This document shows, piece after piece, positions 23,452-27,971 of a stretch of 27,971 nucleotides of DNA. The stretch covers positions 1-27,971 of the forward strand of contig JAPLJW010000290.1 of the NCBI GenBank assembly GCA_026388365.1. The letters run 5' to 3'. The notes below the pieces were generated by a model. The model saw only the letters and a list, made by a program, of their open reading frames with translations. It did not search any database and was not told the DNA's origin. How positions within the stretch are numbered: position 1 is the stretch's first letter; the number at the start of each line of letters is the position of its first letter. This DNA comes from Deltaproteobacteria bacterium. GTDB taxonomy: Bacteria > Desulfobacterota > Syntrophia > Syntrophales > UBA5619. The position numbers were made by a program, and so were the translations under genes.

Positions 23452-23482
23452 GGCGCCGTGACGATGGTGGCGTCACGGCGCC
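23452..23482 (-). terminator. terminator-like hairpin between potD and potA
   Basis: A perfect 12-bp stem joins GGCGCCGTGACG (23452-23463) to its complement (23471-23482) with a 7-base loop. On the minus strand it is followed by TTTT. It sits 10 bases after the potD stop and inside the operon. It would end part of the transcripts or protect the potD 3' end, giving more binding protein than permease. Confidence 0.7.
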
Positions 23483-23492
23483 TCCCGGCGGG

Positions 23493-24584
23493 CTATTTCG
23501 CCGCCCTGATCTTATCCATCACCTTGCCCTCCATCTCTTCGAGACCCGCGGGCACCGTGGGATACCAGTTCATCTTCTTCATGACTTCCGGCGTATAGCA
23601 GCGCGTGAAGTTCGCCTTGATGTTCTCGTCAAGGAATTTCACGGAGTCCTTGGACGCGGTTGCGTATTTCTCCTTGTTCGTGAAGACGGCCGCGTTCTCC
23701 GGTTTCAGGGAGAAATTGATCCACTTGTAGGCCGCATCGAGATTTTCGGACTTGGAGGGAATGGCGAACGTGTCGATCCAGGCCAAGGCCCCGCTCTTCG
23801 GCCCCACCCAGTCGATATCCTTGTTCTCCTCATAAAGTTTCCAGCCGGCCTGTTCCCACCCTTCGGCGATCCATACCTCCCCGGAACGGATCGACTGCAC
23901 CAGGGCATCCCCGTTTTCCCAGTAATTCCGTACGATGGGTTTGGCCTTGATCAATTCGGCTGCGACCTTGTCCAGGAGTGCCTGGTAGGCCGCCTTGTCG
24001 TTGTACTTGGCGAAAGGATTCTCTCCGAGACCGAAGGCGATGGCGCAGAGGGTCGGCCGCTTCATCCGGTAGGAGACCCGGTCCTTGTATTTGGGATTCA
24101 GGAAATCGGTCCAGTCCTTCGCGTCGGGGGCCATTTTCCTGTTCACGATGAGTCCCGAGGTGCCAAAAACGTGGGGAAGGGCGTAGAGCTTGCCCTTGAA
24201 AGAGGCGTTCTTTTTGACGGAAGCCAGAAGAACGGGATCGATCTGATCCGTTTTGACCTTCTTGAGATCGATCGGCTGGTAGAGACCGAACTGCTGGGTC
24301 ACAGCGATGATCCGGTCCTGGCTCGGCTGGGCCAGATCGAAACCGCCGCCGCGGGTGGCGCGGAGCTTGGCGATCATATCCTCGTTGCTGGAATCGGTAA
24401 CCTCGACCGTGATTCCGGTTTCCTGCTGGAATTTCTTGATCAGTTCCGGAGGCGCATAGCCCGGAAACGTGATCAGCCGGAGCGTCTTGCCGTCCGCCGC
24501 TGCGATCGAGCTTGCCGGACCCCAGACCAGGACCAGCGTACAGACGAGCAGCATTGCCAACGAAATCAAACTCTTTCTTTTCAT
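23493..24584 (-). CDS. potD: periplasmic polyamine-type solute-binding protein
   Basis: The 363-residue product has a Sec signal peptide (MKRKSLISLAMLLVCTLVLV, cleaved after SIAAA). There is no lipobox cysteine at the cleavage site, so it should be a free periplasmic protein. LRLITFPGYAPPELIKKFQQ, then GITVEV, GGGFDLAQPSQDRI and YALPHVFGTSGLIVN follow the PotD/PotF (type II binding protein) layout. GGAGG stands before the ATG at 24582-24584, and it is the first gene of its operon. Spermidine or putrescine is the best guess. The canonical aspartate and tryptophan ligands were not traced, so another small cation or amine is possible. Confidence 0.83.
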   Translation of the reverse strand: MKRKSLISLAMLLVCTLVLVWGPASSIAAADGKTLRLITFPGYAPPELIKKFQQETGITVEVTDSSNEDMIAKLRATRGGGFDLAQPSQDRIIAVTQQFGLYQPIDLKKVKTDQIDPVLLASVKKNASFKGKLYALPHVFGTSGLIVNRKMAPDAKDWTDFLNPKYKDRVSYRMKRPTLCAIAFGLGENPFAKYNDKAAYQALLDKVAAELIKAKPIVRNYWENGDALVQSIRSGEVWIAEGWEQAGWKLYEENKDIDWVGPKSGALAWIDTFAIPSKSENLDAAYKWINFSLKPENAAVFTNKEKYATASKDSVKFLDENIKANFTRCYTPEVMKKMNWYPTVPAGLEEMEGKVMDKIRAAK

Positions 24585-24609
24585 ATTTTTTCCTCCTCTG
24601 TGGTTTATG

Positions 24610-24647
24610 ATTCATGAATATATCGCACCGTTTTCAAAATTCGTCAA
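24610..24647 (-). promoter_or_regulatory. potD promoter with palindrome at the start point
   Basis: On the minus strand TTGACG (24647-24642) and GATATA (24624-24619) are 17 bp apart. A perfect 10-bp palindrome ATTCATGAAT (24610-24619) overlaps the -10 edge and the expected start near 24612. That is where a repressor could bind. The promoter is a fair match; the operator is a guess. Confidence 0.5.
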
Positions 24648-24679
24648 CAGAATAAAATTCATGTGCCTGGTTATTTACA

Positions 24680-24708
24680 TTGACGGCTGTTTTCGTTCAT
24701 GATAGAAA
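24680..24708 (+). promoter_or_regulatory. promoter of the panG-panB leader
   Basis: TTGACG (24680-24685) and TAGAAA (24703-24708) are 17 bp apart. Transcription would begin near 24716. It is back-to-back with the potD promoter, the two -35 boxes being 32 bp apart. Confidence 0.5.
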
Positions 24709-24715
24709 TTTTTCA

Positions 24716-24838
24716 TCGCTTGGATCCGGTCACTGCGGACTGAGACGGGTCGGGTATACGTGCATATCAGCATGCAGAGGAAGATATTGCCCTCCGGATA
24801 CAGTCCGGAGGGCTTTTTGCTTTTTGGATGATGTCGTT
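24716..24838 (+). ncRNA. structured leader RNA (attenuator-like) before panG-panB
   Basis: The expected transcript start near 24716 leaves about 110 bases before an intrinsic terminator. Inside is a hairpin, TGCAT (24761-24765) with ATGCA (24772-24776). A 6-base segment, ATCCGG (24724-24729), can pair with CCGGAT (24794-24799), which is the left arm of the terminator. So an antiterminator alternative exists. This is the layout of a transcription attenuator or riboswitch. A conserved RNA called the pan motif is known upstream of pantothenate genes, but I could not match its consensus by eye. No convincing leader peptide was found. Confidence 0.5.
24789..24825 (+). terminator. strong intrinsic terminator ahead of panG
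   Basis: GCCCTCCGGA (24789-24798), loop TACAG, and TCCGGAGGGC (24804-24813) form a perfect 10-bp stem, followed by TTTTTGCTTTTT. It stands 14 bases before the panG start, with a promoter and no gene upstream on this strand. It therefore probably acts as an attenuator. Confidence 0.85.
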
Positions 24839-25735
24839 ATGGCGATAAAAAATAATACCAAAGACAAGGTGGCCATTCTCGGTCCGGGAAAGGTGGGCAC
24901 GGCGGTGGGTTACCTCCTGCATAAAGCAGGCTATGACATTGTGGCCCTGGCCGGACGGACGGAGGAATCGGCCCGGAAGGCCCTTCCCTTCACCGGCGGG
25001 AATATCTTTTCCTCCTTTGCCGCGGCCGCGGCACGGGCGGATTGCATCCTCATCACGACGACGGATGATGCCATCCGGATCGTTTGCGAAAAGATCGCGA
25101 AGGACGGCGTCCGTCCGAAAAGCAAGGTGATCCATATGAGCGGCGCCGGGGGGCTTGACCTTTTGGAATCAGCCCGCCGCGCCGGGGCCTCCGTGGGCAG
25201 TATTCATCCGCTTCAATCCTTCGCCGATGTCCAGGGGGCTATCGAGAACATCCCGGGGAGCACCTTCGGCATAACGGTGGATGAAAACATCAAAAACTGG
25301 GCCCTGCGGTTCGTCAGCGATCTGGGCGGTCATCCTTTTTTTGTCTCCGAGGCGGACAAACCTCTTTATCACGCCGCCGCCAGCATGGCTTCGAATTATC
25401 TGGTCGCCCTCATGCATATGGTTGAGGAGATCTACCGCTCCCTGGGCCTTAACCAGGAAGAAGCCATACGGGCCTTCTGGCCCCTGGTGAAAGGAACCCT
25501 TCTGAATATCGAAACGAAGGGCACCGTTCAATCTTTGACCGGACCCATTGCTCGCGGGGATGTGGGTACCATCGAAAAACATCTGCAGGCCATCCTGAGC
25601 AAACATCAGGAACTGCATGACATTTATTGTCTGAATGGCATTTATACCGCGGACGTCGCCTTGGAAAAGGGAACCCTGACCCCGGAAAAGGCAAAAGAGA
25701 TCAAATCATTGTTGAAAAGGAGAAGAGAGAAATGA
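24839..25735 (+). CDS. panG: PanG-like ketopantoate reductase (Rossmann/DUF2520)
   Basis: The 298-residue product starts at ATG 24839; the open frame upstream crosses the promoter and terminator and is not coding. The N-terminal Rossmann fold shows [18 protein letters not shown] and [15 protein letters not shown]. The DUF2520 C-terminal domain has [27 protein letters not shown] and [13 protein letters not shown]. Members near pantothenate genes include PanG, described in Francisella as an alternative ketopantoate reductase unrelated to PanE, making pantoate with NAD(P)H. The stop overlaps panB (ATGA), which makes the ketopantoate substrate. No panE or ilvC is in the window to compare. The function is a strong inference from context. 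Confidence 0.78.
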   Translation: MAIKNNTKDKVAILGPGKVGTAVGYLLHKAGYDIVALAGRTEESARKALPFTGGNIFSSFAAAAARADCILITTTDDAIRIVCEKIAKDGVRPKSKVIHMSGAGGLDLLESARRAGASVGSIHPLQSFADVQGAIENIPGSTFGITVDENIKNWALRFVSDLGGHPFFVSEADKPLYHAAASMASNYLVALMHMVEEIYRSLGLNQEEAIRAFWPLVKGTLLNIETKGTVQSLTGPIARGDVGTIEKHLQAILSKHQELHDIYCLNGIYTADVALEKGTLTPEKAKEIKSLLKRRREK

Positions 25736-26547
25736 GTACAGCGGTAAAATTGAACAAGATCACCGCGTCGGTGATCCGCGACGTGAAACGGAAAGGCGAG
25801 AAGATCACGATGCTGACGGCCTATGATTATCCGACGGCCGCCGCCCTCGACGAAGCGGGGGTGGACATCCTTCTCGTGGGAGATTCCTTGGGCATGGTCG
25901 TTCTGGGTTACGACAGCACACTGCCCGTGACGATGGAAGACATGATCATCCATACGAAGGCCGTCTCCCGTGCGGCAAAGCGGGCCATGGTCCTCGGCGA
26001 TATGCCTTTCATGTCCTATCAGATTTCCGTGGAGGATGCTGTATACAACGCCGGTCGCTTCATGCAGGAAGCGGGCGCCCACGGCGTCAAACTGGAGGGC
26101 GGCAGGGAGGTGGCGGAAGTGACGCGGAGGATCACCTCTTCCGGAATCCCCGTAATGGCCCACCTGGGACTCACCCCCCAGTCGGTTCATCAGCTGGGCG
26201 GCTACAAGGTGCAGGGGAAGGAGGACACCGTTGCAAAACGGATCATGGAGGACGCAAAGATACTGGAGGAGGCCGGGGCCTTTTCTCTTGTTCTGGAGTG
26301 CGTTCCCGCCGTACTGGCGGCAAAGATCACCCGGTCCCTTTCCATCCCCACGATCGGCATCGGCAGTGGTGTTCACTGCGATGGGCAGGTCCTGGTGATC
26401 CACGACATGCTGGGAATGTTTGAGAGGTTCACACCGAAATTCGTTAAAAAATATGCCGATCTGAACGTCCAGATCAAAAAGGCCGTCAAACAATACTGCG
26501 AAGAGGTCCGGGCAGGCGCCTTCCCGGGGAAGGAACATTCTTTTTAA
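25732..26547 (+). CDS. panB: 3-methyl-2-oxobutanoate hydroxymethyltransferase
   Basis: The 271-residue product begins [17 protein letters not shown] at ATG 25732, with AGGAG upstream and overlap with the panG stop. The TIM-barrel motifs are [65 protein letters not shown] and IPTIGIGSG. The metal- and substrate-binding residues (D in GDSLG, E in KLEGG, catalytic E in LECVP) are all present. It adds a hydroxymethyl group from methylenetetrahydrofolate to 2-oxoisovalerate, the first step to pantothenate and CoA. It is complete and looks functional. Confidence 0.96.
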   Translation: MSTAVKLNKITASVIRDVKRKGEKITMLTAYDYPTAAALDEAGVDILLVGDSLGMVVLGYDSTLPVTMEDMIIHTKAVSRAAKRAMVLGDMPFMSYQISVEDAVYNAGRFMQEAGAHGVKLEGGREVAEVTRRITSSGIPVMAHLGLTPQSVHQLGGYKVQGKEDTVAKRIMEDAKILEEAGAFSLVLECVPAVLAAKITRSLSIPTIGIGSGVHCDGQVLVIHDMLGMFERFTPKFVKKYADLNVQIKKAVKQYCEEVRAGAFPGKEHSF

Positions 26548-26585
26548 GAAACTTCTCTGCCGGTCTTACGGAATTTTGGTCGGGG

Positions 26586-26602
26586 CAAGCCGGATCGGCT
26601 TG
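26586..26602. terminator. hairpin between panB and the transporter remnant
   Basis: CAAGCCG (26586-26592), loop GAT, and CGGCTTG (26596-26602) form a perfect 7-bp stem between two convergent genes. It could serve either strand, but neither side has a T-run. Confidence 0.35.
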
Positions 26603-26605
26603 ACG

Positions 26606-27070
26606 TTACAAGAACAGGCCGACGATGGCGCCGACCATGCACGTTGCCATGGTGCCGCAGAGGATCGATTTGAACCCCAGGGAGACGATCTCTCCGCGCC
26701 GCGCCGGGGCCATGGCCGCCATGCCGCCGATCAGAATTCCCAGGCTGCCCAGGTTGGCAAACCCGCAAAGCGCATAGATCATAATGATCTGGCTTCTGGC
26801 GCTGAGGGCCCCTGCCGTCAGTCTGGACAGGTCCAGATAGGCGATGAGTTCGTTGAGGATGGTCTTTTCCCCTAACAGAAATCCTGCTGTCGCGCTTTCC
26901 GACCAGGGGATCCCGATCATCCAGGCCATGGGGGCCATGACATAGCCCAGGAGCCGCTGCAGCGTAACGGGTTCCCCCCGAAAACTGGGAAGGAGTCCGA
27001 GGATCTGATTGCTCAACGCCACCAAGGCAACCAGAACGATCAGCATGGCGATGACGTTCAGATACAGACG
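26606..27070 (-). pseudogene. truncated CNT/NupC-family nucleoside transporter (C-terminal part)
   Basis: About 155 residues match the C-terminal half of concentrative nucleoside transporters: LYLNVIAMLIVLVALVALSN, MAWMIGIPWSESATAGFLLG, EKTILNELIAYLDL and IIMIYALCGFANLGSLGILI. Complete proteins are near 400 residues and need the N-terminal half. Upstream of about 27070 the frame stays open for 60 more codons, but the sequence (CFAAPQPFRMALKERKAG) is hydrophilic and unlike the family. The 5' half has apparently been deleted. No ribosome-binding site is evident. It is probably a remnant, with conserved motifs still intact, suggesting a fairly recent loss. Confidence 0.75.
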
Positions 27071-27307
27071 GGTACTATAAGGAATAGGGCAGCGACTGTC
27101 AAGCGCCATCCCCAGTCGCGCCTTTCTTGAAATTGCCAAATCCACCAAAAATGTGTATGATCGGCTCGGCTTGAAACCTGCCTTTCGTTCTTTCAGCGCC
27201 ATTCTGAACGGTTGGGGCGCCGCGAAGCATGAAATCACCCCGTTTCGCACCTGCGTTTTCTCGCGGCGGCCGGGGTCGTCTCCATACCCAAAGGAGGGAA
27301 TGTCCTA

Positions 27308-27971
27308 ATGCATGAACAGAAACCCTGGTTAAAGTTTTACGGCGATATCCCGGAGCACATCGACTATCCGCGGGTGACGATGGTCGAGGCGCTGATGCAG
27401 ACGGTTTCCCGGAACCCGGACGCCGTCGCCTACGACTTCTTCGGCTATACCGCGACCTACCGGCAGTTCGGCGCGGAGATCGACCGCTGTGCGGACGCCC
27501 TCGCCGCCCTCGGCCTGAAGCAGGGCGACCGGATCACCATCTCCATGCCCACCTGCCCCCAGGGAATCATCTGCTTCTACGCCGCAAACAAGTTGGGCGC
27601 CGTGGCGAGCATGATCCACCCGCTTTCGCCCGCGAAGGAGATCGCGTTTTACCTGAATACCGCGAAAAGCCGCTTCGCCCTGACCCTCGACGCCTTCTAC
27701 GGGAAATTCAAGGAAGTCCAGGACAAGACGGATCTCCAAACGCTGATCCTCTGCCGGATCCCCGATTACCTCCCCTGGATCAAGAAGATCGGCTTCAACC
27801 TGACCAAGGGGCGGAAGATCCCGCCGGTCCCGGAGGACAAGCTGGTCGCGTGGTGGAGCAACCTCATGCGGGGGAACTACCCGAAGGCGCCGAAGGCGGA
27901 CATGGGCACGGACGAGACGGCCGTCATCCTCTTCAGCGGCGGCACGACGGGTGTCCCGAAAGGGATCATGC
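27308..27971 (+). CDS. AMP-dependent acyl-CoA synthetase/ligase, N-terminal part
   Basis: The first 221 codons are present and the gene runs off the right edge. TATYRQFGAEIDRCADALAALG, GDRITISMPTCPQGIICFYAANKLGAVAS and the phosphate-binding loop ILFSGGTTGVPKG (about 207-219) mark the ANL superfamily. It activates a carboxylic acid with ATP to the acyl-adenylate and then the CoA thioester. AGGAGG (27292-27297) precedes ATG 27308 by about 10 bases. The substrate, whether fatty, aromatic or other, cannot be called from the N-terminal half. It fits the syntrophic, acid-degrading picture suggested by the acyl-CoA dehydrogenase and Etf genes. Confidence 0.9.
   Translation, partial: MHEQKPWLKFYGDIPEHIDYPRVTMVEALMQTVSRNPDAVAYDFFGYTATYRQFGAEIDRCADALAALGLKQGDRITISMPTCPQGIICFYAANKLGAVASMIHPLSPAKEIAFYLNTAKSRFALTLDAFYGKFKEVQDKTDLQTLILCRIPDYLPWIKKIGFNLTKGRKIPPVPEDKLVAWWSNLMRGNYPKAPKADMGTDETAVILFSGGTTGVPKGIM

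Noticed and set aside
22155..24617. An 820-codon plus-strand open frame opposite potB, potA and potD
   Set aside because: It is antisense to three motif-complete genes. Its length reflects codon bias on the coding strand.
24699..24743. A 14-codon open frame starting at ATG 24699
   Set aside because: Its start lies in the predicted -10 box, upstream of the expected transcription start, so it would not be in the message.
24772..24831. A 19-codon leader peptide (MQRKILPSG...) across the terminator
   Set aside because: There is no ribosome-binding site and no run of regulatory codons. I could not support it beyond an open frame.
24680..24838. N-terminal extension of the panG-like protein
   Set aside because: The extra 53 codons start in the promoter -35 box and cross a terminator. 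The Rossmann fold begins right after ATG 24839.

Overview
The window is GC-rich bacterial DNA with densely packed genes that often overlap by ATGA. It looks like an anaerobic deltaproteobacterium of the Syntrophus/Smithella type. The clues are an acyl-CoA dehydrogenase, electron-transfer flavoproteins, an acyl-CoA ligase, a B12-type radical SAM protein, sigma-54 signalling and an iron-sulfur flavoprotein. The taxonomic assignment is an inference from gene content, not a database result. No tRNA, rRNA, CRISPR array or intact transposase was seen.

Layout. (1) 1-317: the 5' part of a PrpF-family isomerase gene, minus strand. (2) 735-4844: a divergent envelope-stress module, with a ZraP/Spy-like periplasmic protein on the minus strand and a ZraS-like kinase plus ZraR-like sigma-54 activator on the plus strand. 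A good -24/-12 promoter drives the zraP-like gene. (3) 4989-14034: seven plus-strand genes in one tight operon: polyprenyl-phosphate-type GT2 glycosyltransferase, B12-type radical SAM enzyme, NodU-like carbamoyltransferase, large membrane glycosyltransferase, EtfB, EtfA and an MFS transporter. This is the most unusual gene set in the window. Several of its proteins carry extra hydrophilic segments, and two of these segments coincide with DNA inverted repeats. (4) 14239-18130, minus strand: an MBL-fold hydrolase, an acyl-CoA dehydrogenase broken by a 29-bp tandem duplication, a histidine phosphatase and an iron-sulfur-flavoprotein-like reductase, separated by REP-like hairpins. (5) 18248-24584, minus strand: a polyamine-type ABC transporter (potD, terminator-like hairpin, potA, potB, potC), then a DHH phosphoesterase, a 121-bp inverted-repeat element and a mevalonate-kinase-like GHMP kinase. 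(6) 24680-26547, plus strand: a promoter, a leader RNA ending in a strong intrinsic terminator, then panG-like (DUF2520) and panB for pantoate synthesis. (7) 26606-27971: a 5'-truncated nucleoside-transporter remnant on the minus strand, then the start of an AMP-dependent acyl-CoA ligase that runs off the right edge.

The best candidates for something undescribed are the glycosyl/radical-SAM/carbamoyl/ETF operon, the attenuator-like leader in front of panG-panB, and the family of inverted repeats found both between and inside genes. Motif and fold statements come from reading the sequence by eye. No homology search or folding program was run.
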